From NCBI GenBank assembly GCA_036971475.1, contig JBAIZL010000003.1, forward strand, positions 49,249,342 to 49,313,341: 64,000 bases of DNA. The letters run 5' to 3'. Each line of letters starts with the position of its first letter. Positions within the stretch are counted from its first letter, which is position 1. Shown here piece by piece: positions 24,364-36,600 of the stretch. A model generated the notes under the pieces. The model was given only the letters and a program-made list of their open reading frames with translations, was not told the origin of the DNA and searched no databases. A program made the translations under genes and the position numbers. This stretch comes from Prosapia bicincta (taxonomy: Eukaryota; Arthropoda; Insecta; Hemiptera; Cercopidae).

Positions 24364-24630
24364 TTCGTACAGGTTACGTTTTATTGAATTTTATTAGGAA
24401 TAATTTTATGCAAACAATTACTCATTAATAATATTACAACACACGGACAAGCTTGAATATTTCAAAACTTCCTATAGACTAATAAAACCTTACACTTTTG
24501 TTACAAAAGCCACAAGCAATCCGCTATTTAATATTAATTATGGATTTTATCCAATCATATCACTGCAAAAGCGTAGATTTTTTCTCTTTTTAAATTTGTC
24601 TTTTAACTTTAATGTAACGAGATGAGCCTA
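24364..24630. other. Unique spacer between microsatellite and satellite array
   Basis: AT-rich. No gene or repeat was seen. Confidence 0.5.
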
Positions 24631-27600
24631 AGCCTGGCGGAGTCCTCACACAGTATGTATGTCGCGGTAACATAGGCAGTAACCCACTCTGGTAGCTAAC
24701 TTATCCATCCAAGTCTGGCGGAGTCCTCACACTGAGTATGTATGTCGCGGTAACATAAGCAGTAACCCACTCTGGTAGCTAACTTATCCATCCAAGTCTG
24801 GCGGAGTCCTCACACTGAGTATGTATGTCGCGGTAACATAGGCCGTAACCCACTCTAGTAGCTAACTTATCCATCCAAGTCTGGCGGAGTCCTCACACTG
24901 AGTATGTATGTCGCGGTAACATAGGCAGTAACCCACTCTGGTAGCTAACTTATGCATTCAAGTCTGGCGGAGTCCTCACACTGAGTATGTATGTCGAGGT
25001 AACATAGGCAGTAACCCACTCTGGTAGCTACCTTATCCATCCAGGTCTGGCGCAGTTTTCACACTGAGTATGTATGTCGCGGTAACATAGGCAGTAACCC
25101 ACTCAGGTAGCTAACTTATCCATCCAAGTCTGGCGGAGTCCTCACACTGAGTATGTATGTCGCGGTAACATAAGCAGTAACCCACTCTGGTAGCTAACTT
25201 ATCCATCCAAGTCTGGCGGAGTCCTCACACTGAGTATGTATGTCGCGGTAACATAGGCCGTAACCCACTCTAGTAGCTAACTTATCCATCCAAGTCTGGC
25301 GGAGTCCTCACACTGAGTATGTATGTCGCGGTAACATAGGCAGTAACCCACTCTGGTAGCTAACTTATGCATTCAAGTCTGGCGGAGTCCTCACACTGAG
25401 TATGTATGTCGCGTCAACATAGGCAGTAACCCACTCTGGTAGCTAACTTATCCATCCAAGTCTGGCGGAGTCCTCACACTGAGTATGTATGTCGCGGTAA
25501 CATAGGCAGTAACACACTCTGGTACCTAACTTATCCATCCAAGTCTGGCGAAGTCCTCACACTGAGTGTGTATGTCGCGGTAACATAGGCAGTAACCCAC
25601 TCTGGTAGCTAACTTATCCATCCAAGTCTGGCGCAGTTTTCACACTGAGTACGTATGTCGCGTTAACATAGGCAGTATCCCACTCTGGTACCTAACTTAT
25701 CCATCCAAGTCTGGCGAAGTCCTCACACTGAGTATGTATGTCGCGGTAACATAGGCAGTAACCCACTCTGGTAGCTAACTTATCCATCCAAGTCTGGCGG
25801 AGTCCTCGCACTGAGTATGTATGTCGCGGTAACATAGGCAGTAACCCACTCTAGTAGCTAACTTATCCATCCAAGTCTGGCGGAGTCCTCGCACTGAGTA
25901 TGTATGTCGCGGTAACATAGGCAGTAACCCACTCTAGTAGCTAACTTATCCATCCAAGTCTGGCGGAGTCCTCGCACTGAGTATGTATGTCGCGGTAACA
26001 TAGGCAGTATCCCACTCTGGTACCTAACTTATCCATCCAAGTCTGGCGAAGTCCTCACACTGAGTATGTATGTCGCGGTAACATAGGCAGTATCCCACTC
26101 TGGTACCTAACTTATCCATCCAAGTCTGGCGGAGTCCTCACACTGAGTGTGTATGTCGCGGTAACATAGGCAGTATCCCACTCTGGTACCTAACTTATCC
26201 ATCCAGGTCTGGCGGAGTCCTCGCACTGAGTGTGTATGTCGCGGTAACATAGGCAGTATCCCACTCTGGTACCTAACTTATCCATCCAAGTCTGGCGGAG
26301 TCCTCACACTGAGTATGTATGTCGAGGTAACATAGGCAGTAACCCACTCTGGTAGCTACCTTATCCATCCAGGTCTGGCGGAGTCCTCGCACTGAGTGTG
26401 TATGTCGAGGTAACATAGGCAGTATCCCACTCTAGTACCTAACTTATCCATCCAGGTCTGGCGGAGTCCTCGCACTGAGTGTGTATGTCGCGGTAACATA
26501 GGCAGTATCCCACTCTGGTACCTAACTTATCCATCCAGGTCTGGCGGAGTCCTCGCACTGAGTGTGTATGTCGCGGTAACATAGGCAGTATCCCACTCTG
26601 GTACCTAACTTATCCATCCAAGTCTGGCGGAGTCCTCACACTGAGTATGTATGTCGAGGTAACATAGGCAGTAACCCACTCTGGTAGCTACCTTATCCAT
26701 CCAGGTCTGGCGGAGTCCTCGCACTGAGTGTGTATGTCGAGGTAACATAGGCAGTATCCCACTCTGGTACCTAACTTATCCATCCAGGTCTGGCGGAGTC
26801 CTCGCACTGAGTGTGTATGTCGCGGTAACATAGGCAGTATCCCACTCTGGTACCTAACTTATCCATCCAAGTCTGGCGGAGTCCTCACACTGAGTATGTA
26901 TGTCGCGGTAACATAGGCAGTATCCCACTCTGGTACCTAACTTATCCATCCAAGTCTGGCGGAGTCCTCACACTGAGTGTGTATGTCGCGGTAACATAGG
27001 CAGTATCCCACTCTGGTACCTAACTTATCCATCCAGGTCTGGCGGAGTCCTCACACTGAGTGTGTATGTCGCGGTAACATAGGCAGTATCCCACTCTGGT
27101 ACCTAACTTATCCATCCAAGTCTGGCGGAGTCCTCACACTGAGTGTGTATGTCGCGGTAACATAGGCAGTATCCCACTCTGGTACCTAACTTATCCATCC
27201 AAGTCTGGCGCAGTCCTCACACTGAGTGTGTATGTCGCGGTAACATAGGCAGTATCCCACTCTGGTACCTAACTTATCCATCCAAGTCTGGCGCAGTCCT
27301 CACACTGAGTGTGTATGTCGCGGTAACATAGGCAGTATCCCACTCTGGTACCTAACTTATCCATCCAGGTCTGGCGGAGTCCTCACACTGAGTGTGTATG
27401 TCGCGGTAACATAGGCAGTATCCCACTCTGGTACCTAACTTATCCATCCAGGTCTGGCGGAGTCCTCACACTGAGTGTGTATGTCGCGGTAACATAGGCA
27501 GTATCCCACTCTGGTACCTAACTTATCCATCCAAGTCTGGCGGAGTCCTCACACTGAGTGTGTATGTCGCGGTAACATAGGCAGTAACACACTCTGGTAC

Positions 27601-30600
27601 CTAACTTATCCATCCAAGTCTGGCGAAGTCCTCACACTGAGTATGTATGTCGCGGTAACATAGGCAGTATCCCACTCTGGTACCTAACTTATCCATCCAA
27701 GTCTGGCGGAGTCCTCGCACTGAGTATGTATGTCGCGGTAACATAGGCAGTATCCCACTCTGGTACCTAACTTATCCATCCAAGTCTGGCGGAGTCCTCG
27801 CACTGAGTGTGTATGTCGCGGTAACATAGGCAGTATCCCACTCTGGTACCTAACTTATCCATCCAAGTCTGGCGGAGTCCTCACACTGAGTGTGTATGTC
27901 GCGGTAACATAGGCAGTATCCCACTCTGGTACCTAACTTATCCATCCAAGTCTGGCGGAGTCCTCACACTGAGTGTGTATGTCGCGGTAACATAGGCAGT
28001 ATCCCACTCTGGTACCTAACTTATCCATCCAAGTCTGGCGGAGTCCTCGCACTGAGTATGTATGTCGCGGTAACATAGGCAGTATCCCACTCTGGTACCT
28101 AACTTATCCATCCAAGTCTGGCGGAGTCCTCACACTGAGTGTGTATGTCGCGGTAACATAGGCAGTATCCCACTCTGGTACCTAACTTATCCATCCAAGT
28201 CTGGCGAAGTCCTCGCACTGAGTATGTATGTCGCGGTAACATAGGCAGTAACCCACTCTGGTAGCTAACTTATCCATCCAAGTCTGGCGGAGTCCTCGCA
28301 CTGAGTATGTATGTCGCGGTAACATAGGCAGTATCCCACTCTGGTACCTAACTTATCCATCCAAGTCTGGCGAAGTCCTCGCACTGAGTATGTATGTCGC
28401 GGTAACATAGGCAGTATCCCACTCTGGTACCTAACTTATCCATCCAAGTCTGGCGGAGTCCTCACACTGAGTATGTATGTCGCGGTAACATAGGCAGTAA
28501 CCCACTCTGGTAGCTAACTTATCCATCCAAGTCTGGCGGAGTTTTCACACTGAGTACGTATGTCGCGGTAACATAGGCAGTATCCCACTCTGGTACCTAA
28601 CTTATCCATCCAAGTCTGGCGGAGTCCTCGCACTGAGTATGTATGTCGCGGTAACATAGGCAGTAACCCACTCTGGTAGCTAACTTATCCATCCAGGTCT
28701 GGCGCAGTCCTCACACTGAGTATGTATGTCGCGGTAACATAGGCAGTAACCCACTCTGGTACCTAACTTATCCATCCAAGTCTGGCGGAGTCCTCGCACT
28801 GAGTACGTATGTCGCGGTAACATAGGCAGTATCCCACTCTGGTACCTAACTTATCCATCCAAGTCTGGCGGAGTCCTCGCACTGAGTGTGTATGTCGCGG
28901 TAACATAGGCAGTAACCCACTCTGGTAGCTAACTTATCCATCCAAGTCTGGCGGAGTCCTCGCACTGAGTGTGTATGTCGCGGTAACATAGGCAGTATCC
29001 CACTCTGGTACCTAACTTATCCATCCAAGTCTGGCGGAGTCCTCGCACTGAGTACGTATGTCGCGGTAACATAGGCAGTATCCCACTCTGGTACCTAACT
29101 TATCCATCCAAGTCTGGCGGAGTCCTCGCACTGAGTACGTATGTCGCGGTAACATAGGCAGTATCCCACTCTGGTACCTAACTTATCCATCCAAGTCTGG
29201 CGGAGTCCTCGCACTGAGTGTGTATGTCGCGGTAACATAGGCAGTATCCCACTCTGGTACCTAACTTATCCATCCAAGTCTGGCGGAGTCCTCGCACTGA
29301 GTACGTATGTCGCGGTAACATAGGCAGTATCCCACTCTGGTACCTAACTTATCCATCCAAGTCTGGCGGAGTCCTCGCACTGAGTGTGTATGTCGCGGTA
29401 ACATAGGCAGTATCCCACTCTGGTACCTAACTTATCCATCCAAGTCTGGCGGAGTCCTCGCACTGAGTACGTATGTCGCGGTAACATAGGCAGTATCCCA
29501 CTCTGGTACCTAACTTATCCATCCAAGTCTGGCGGAGTCCTCGCACTGAGTACGTATGTCGCGGTAACATAGGCAGTAACCCACTCTGGTAGCTAACTTA
29601 TCCATCCAAGTCTGGCGGAGTCCTCGCACTGAGTGTGTATGTCGCGGTAACATAGGCAGTATCCCACTCTGGTACCTAACTTATCCATCCAAGTCTGGCG
29701 GAGTCCTCGCACTGAGTACGTATGTCGCGGTAACATAGGCAGTATCCCACTCTGGTACCTAACTTATCCATCCAAGTCTGGCGGAGTCCTCGCACTGAGT
29801 ACGTATGTCGCGGTAACATAGGCAGTATCCCACTCTGGTACCTAACTTATCCATCCAAGTCTGGCGGAGTCCTCGCACTGAGTACGTATGTCGCGGTAAC
29901 ATAGGCAGTATCCCACTCTGGTACCTAACTTATCCATCCAAGTCTGGCGGAGTCCTCGCACTGAGTGTGTATGTCGCGGTAGCATAGGCAGTATCCCACT
30001 CTGGTACCTAACTTATCCATCCAAGTCTGGCGGAGTCCTCGCACTGAGTACGTATGTCGCGGTAACATAGGCAGTATCCCACTCTGGTACCTAACTTATC
30101 CATCCAAGTCTGGCGGAGTCCTCGCACTGAGTACGTATGTCGCGGTAACATAGGCAGTATCCCACTCTGGTACCTAACTTATCCATCCAAGTCTGGCGGA
30201 GTCCTCGCACTGAGTACGTATGTCGCGGTAACATAGGCAGTATCCCACTCTGGTACCTAACTTATCCATCCAAGTCTGGCGGAGTCCTCGCACTGAGTAC
30301 GTATGTCGCGGTAACATAGGCAGTATCCCACTCTGGTACCTAACTTATCCATCCAAGTCTGGCGGAGTCCTCGCACTGAGTACGTATGTCGCGGTAACAT
30401 AGGCAGTATCCCACTCTGGTACCTAACTTATCCATCCAAGTCTGGCGGAGTCCTCGCACTGAGTACGTATGTCGCGGTAACATAGGCAGTATCCCACTCT
30501 GGTACCTAACTTATCCATCCAAGTCTGGCGGAGTCCTCGCACTGAGTATGTATGTCGCGGTAACATAGGCAGTATCCCACTCTGGTACCTAACTTATCCA

Positions 30601-33600
30601 TCCAAGTCTGGCGGAGTCCTCGCACTGAGTACGTATGTCGCGGTAACATAGGCAGTATCCCACTCTGGTACCTAACTTATCCATCCAAGTCTGGCGGAGT
30701 CCTCGCACTGAGTACGTATGTCGCGGTAACATAGGCAGTATCCCACTCTGGTACCTAACTTATCCATCCAAGTCTGGCGGAGTCCTCGCACTGAGTATGT
30801 ATGTCGCGGTAACATAGGCAGTAACCCACTTTGGTAGCTAACTTATCCATCCAGGTCTGGCGCAGTTTTCACACTGAGTATGTATGTCGAGGTAACATAG
30901 GCAGTAACCCACTCTGGTACCTAACTTATCCATCCAAGTCTGGCGGAGTCCCCGCACTGAGTACGTATGTCGCGGTAACATAGGCAGTATCCCACTCTGG
31001 TACCTAACTTATCCATCCAAGTCTGGCGGAGTCCTCGCACTGAGTACGTATGTCGCGGTAACATAGGCAGTATCCCACTCTGGTACCTAACTTATCCATC
31101 CAAGTCTGGCGGAGTCCTCGCACTGAGTACGTATGTCGCGGTAACATAGGCAGTATCCCACTCTGGTACCTAACTTATCCATCCAAGTCTGGCGGAGTCC
31201 TCGCACTGAGTACGTATGTCGCGGTAACATAGGCAGTATCCCACTCTGGTACCTAACTTATCCATCCAAGTCTGGCGGAGTCCTCGCACTGAGTACGTAT
31301 GTCGCGGTAACATAGGCAGTATCCCACTCTGGTACCTAACTTATCCATCCAAGTCTGGCGGAGTCCTCGCACTGAGTACGTATGTCGCGGTAACATAGGC
31401 AGTATCCCACTCTGGTACCTAACTTATCCATCCAAGTCTGGCGGAGTCCTCGCACTGAGTACGTATGTCGCGGTAACATAGGCAGTATCCCACTCTGGTA
31501 CCTAACTTATCCATCCAAGTCTGGCGGAGTCCTCGCACTGAGTACGTATGTCGCGGTAACATAGGCAGTATCCCACTCTGGTACCTAACTTATCCATCCA
31601 GGTCTGGCGGAGTCCTCGCACTGAGTACGTATGTCGCGGTAACATAGGCAGTATCCCACTCTGGTACCTAACTTATCCATCCAAGTCTGGCGGAGTCCTC
31701 GCACTGAGTACGTATGTCGCGGTAACATAGGCAGTATCCCACTCTGGTACCTAACTTATCCATCCAAGTCTGGCGGAGTCCTCGCACTGAGTACGTATGT
31801 CGCGGTAACATAGGCAGTATCCCACTCTGGTACCTAACTTATCCATCCAAGTCTGGCGGAGTCCTCACACTGAGTGTGTATGTCGCGGTAACATAGGCAG
31901 TATCCCACTCTGGTACCTAACTTATCCATCCAAGTCTGGCGGAGTCCTCGCACTGAGTATGTATGTCGCGGTAACATAGGCAGTATCCCACTCTGGTACC
32001 TAACTTATCCATCCAAGTCTGGCGGAGTCCTCACACTGAGTGTGTATGTCGCGGTAACATAGGCAGTATCCCACTCTGGTACCTAACTTATCCATCCAAG
32101 TCTGGCGAAGTCCTCACACTGAGTATGTATGTCGCGGTAACATAGGCAGTAACCCACTCTGGTAGCTAACTTATCCATCCAAGTCTGGCGGAGTTTTCAC
32201 ACTGAGTACGTATGTCGCGGTAACATAGGCAGTATCCCACTCTGGTACCTAACTTATCCATCCAAGTCTGGCGGAGTCCTCGCACTGAGTACGTATGTCG
32301 CGGTAACATAGGCAGTATCCCACTCTGGTACCTAACTTATCCATCCAAGTCTGGCGGAGTCCTCACACTGAGTATGTATGTCGCGGTAACATAGGCAGTA
32401 TCCCACTCTGGTACCTAACTTATCCATCCAAGTCTGGCGGAGTCCTCACACTGAGTGTGTATGTCGCGGTAACATAGGCAGTATCCCACTCTGGTACCTA
32501 ACTTATCCATCCAAGTCTGGCGAAGTCCTCACACTGAGTATGTATGTCGCGGTAACATAGGCAGTAACCCACTCTGGTAGCTAACTTATCCATCCAAGTC
32601 TGGCGGAGTTTTCACACTGAGTACGTATGTCGCGGTAACATAGGCAGTATCCCACTCTGGTACCTAACTTATCCATCCAAGTCTGGCGGAGTCCTCGCAC
32701 TGAGTACGTATGTCGCGGTAACATAGGCAGTATCCCACTCTGGTACCTAACTTATCCATCCAAGTCTGGCGGAGTCCTCACACTGAGTGTGTATGTCGCG
32801 GTAACATAGGCAGTATCCCACTCTGGTACCTAACTTATCCATCCAAGTCTGGCGGAGTCCTCGCACTGAGTACGTATGTCGCGGTAACATAGGCAGTATC
32901 CCACTCTGGTACCTAACTTATCCATCCAAGTCTGGCGGAGTCCTCGCACTGAGTACGTATGTCGCGGTAACATAGGCAGTATCCCACTCTGGTACCTAAC
33001 TTATCCATCCAAGTCTGGCGGAGTCCTCGCACTGAGTATGTATGTCGCGGTAACATAAGCAGTAACCCACTCTGGTAGCTAACTTATCCATCCAAGTCTG
33101 ACGGAGTCCTCGCACTGAGTACGTATGTCGCGGTAACATAGGCAGTATCCCACTCTGGTACCTAACTTATCCATCCAAGTCTGGCGGAGTCCTCGCACTG
33201 AGTGTGTATGTCGCGGTAACATAGGCAGTATCCCACTCTGGTACCTAACTTATCCATCCAAGTCTGGCGGAGTCCTCACACTGAGTATGTATGTCGCGGT
33301 AACATAGGCAGTAACCCACTCTGGTACCTAACTTATCCATCCAAGTCTGGCGGAGTCCTCGCACTGAGTACGTATGTCGCGGTAACATAGGCAGTATCCC
33401 ACTCTGGTACCTAACTTATCCATCCAAGTCTGGCGGAGTCCTCGCACTGAGTGTGTATGTCGCGGTAACATAGGCAGTATCCCACTCTGGTACCTAACTT
33501 ATCCATCCAAGTCTGGCGGAGTCCTCGCACTGAGTGTGTATGTCGCGGTAACATAGGCAGTATCCCACTCTGGTACCTAACTTATCCATCCAAGTCTGGC

Positions 33601-36600
33601 GGAGTCCTCACACTGAGTGTGTATGTCGCGGTAACATAGGCAGTAACCCACTCTGGTAGCTAACTTATCCATCCAAGTCTGGCGGAGTCCTCACACTGAG
33701 TGTGTATGTCGCGGTAACATAGGCAGTATCCCACTCTGGTACCTAACTTATCCATCCAAGTCTGGCGCAGTTCTCACACTGAGTATGTATGTCGCGTTAA
33801 CATAGGCAGTATCCCACTCTGGTACCTAACTTATCCATCCAAGTCTGGCGGAGTCCTCACACTGAGTGTGTATGTCGCGGTAACATAGGCAGTATCCCAC
33901 TCTGGTACCTAACTTATCCATCCAAGTCTGGCGGAGTCCTCACACTGAGTATGTATGTCGAGGTAACATAGGCAGTATCCCACTCTGGTACCTAACTTAT
34001 CCATCCAAGTCTGGCGCAGTTCTCACACTGAGTATGTATGTCGAGGTAACATAGGCAGTATCCCACTCTGGTACCTAACTTATCCATCCAAGTCTGGCGC
34101 AGTTCTCACACTGAGTATGTATGTCGCGGTAACATAGGCAGTATCCCACTCTGGTACCTAACTTATCCATCCAAGTCTGGCGCAGTTCTCACACTGAGTA
34201 TGTATGTCGAGGTAACATAGGCAGTATCCCACTCTGGTACCTAACTTATCCATCCAAGTCTGGCGGAGTCCTCACACTGAGTATGTATGTCGAGGTAACA
34301 TAGGCAGTATCCCACTCTGGTACCTAACTTATCCATCCAAGTCTGGCGCAGTTCTCACACTGAGTATGTATGTCGCGGTAACATAGGCAGTATCCCACTC
34401 TGGTACCTAACTTATCCATCCAAGTCTGGCGCAGTTCTCACACTGAGTATGTATGTCGCGGTAACATAGGCAGTATCCCACTCTGGTACCTAACTTATCC
34501 ATCCAAGTCTGGCGGAGTTCTCACACTGAGTATGTATGTCGAGGTAACATAGGCAGTATCCCACTCTGGTACCTAACTTATCCATCCAAGTCTGGCGGAG
34601 TCCTCACACTGAGTATGTATGTCGCGGTAACATAGGCAGTATCCCACTCTGGTACCTAACTTATCCATCCAAGTCTGGCGGAGTTCTCACACTGAGTATG
34701 TATGTCGCGGTAACATAGGCAGTATCCCACTCTGGTACCTAACTTATCCATCCAAGTCTGGCGCAGTTCTCACACTGAGTATGTATGTCGAGGTAACATA
34801 GGCAGTATCCCACTCTGGTACCTAACTTATCCATCCAAGTCTGGCGGAGTCCTCACACTGAGTATGTATGTCGCGGTAACATAGGCAGTATCCCACTCTA
34901 GTACCTAACTTATCCATCCAAGTCTGGCGCAGTTCTCACACTGAGTACGTATGTCGCGGTAACATAGGCAGTATCCCACTCTGGTACCTAACTTATCCAT
35001 CCAAGTCTGGCGGAGTCCTCGCACTGAGTATGTATGTCGAGGTAACATAGGCAGTAACCCACTCTGGTACCTAACTTATCCATCCAAGTCTGGCGGAGTC
35101 CTCACACTGAGTATGTATGTCGCGGTAACATAGGCAGTAACCCACTCTGGTAGCTACCTTATCCATCCAAGTCTGACGGAGTCCTCGCACTGAGTATGTA
35201 TGTCGCGGTAACATAGGCAGTAGCCCACTCTGGTAGCTACCTTATCCATCCAGGTCTGGCGGAGTCCTCGCACTGAGTATGTATGTCGAGGTAACATAGG
35301 CAGTAACCCACTCTGGTACCTAACTTATCCATCCAAGTCTGGCGGAGTCCTCACACTGAGTATGTATGTCGAGGTAACATAGGCAGTAGCCCACTCTGGT
35401 AGCTACCTTATCCATCCAGGTCTGGCGGAGTCCTCGCACTGAGTATGTATGTCGAGGTAACATAGGCAGTATCCCACTCTGGTACCTAACTTATCCATCC
35501 AAGTCTGGCGGAGTCCTCGCACTGAGTACGTATGTCGCGGTAACATAGGCAGTATCCCACTCTGGTACCTAACTTATCCATCCAAGTCTGGCGGAGTCCT
35601 CGCACTGAGTATGTATGTCGAGGTAACATAGGCAGTATCCCACTCTGGTACCTAACTTATCCATCCAAGTCTGGCGGAGTCCTCGCACTGAGTATGTATG
35701 TCGAGGTAACATAGGCAGTAACCCACTCTGGTACCTAACTTATCCATCCAAGTCTGGCGGAGTCCTCGCACTGAGTATGTATGTCGAGGTAACATAGGCA
35801 ATATCCCACTCTGGTACCTAACTTATCCATCCAAGTCTGGCGGAGTCCTCGCACTGAGTATGTATGTCGAGGTAACATAGGCAGTATCCCACTCTGGTAC
35901 CTAACTTATCCATCCAAGTCTGGCGGAGTCCTCACACTGAGTATGTATGTCGCGGTAACATAGGCAGTATCCCACTCTAGTACCTAACTTATCCATCCAA
36001 GTCTGGCGGAGTCCTCGCACTGAGTGTGTATGTCGCGGTAACATAGGCAGTATCCCACTCTGGTACCTAACTTATCCATCCAAGTCTGGCGGAGTCCTCA
36101 CACTGAGTATGTATGTCGCGGTAACATAGGCAGTATCCCACTCTAGTACCTAACTTATCCATCCAAGTCTGGCGCAGTTCTCACACTGAGTACGTATGTC
36201 GCGGTAACATAGGCAGTATCCCACTCTGGTACCTAACTTATCCATCCAAGTCTGGCGGAGTCCTCACACTGAGTATGTATGTCGCGGTAACATAGGCAGT
36301 AACCCACTCTGGTAGCTAACTTATCCATCCAAGTCTGGCGGAGTCCTCACACTGAGTATGTATGTCGCGGTAACATAGGCAGTAACCCACTCTGGTAGCT
36401 AACTTATCCATCCAAGTCTGGCGGAGTCCTCGCACTGAGTATGTATGTCGCGGTAACATAGGCAGTATCCCACTCTGGTACCTAACTTATCCATCCAAGT
36501 CTGGCGGAGTCCTCACACTGAGTATGTATGTCGCGGTAACATAGGCAGTATCCCACTCTGGTACCTAACTTATCCATCCAAGTCTGGCGGAGTCCTCACA

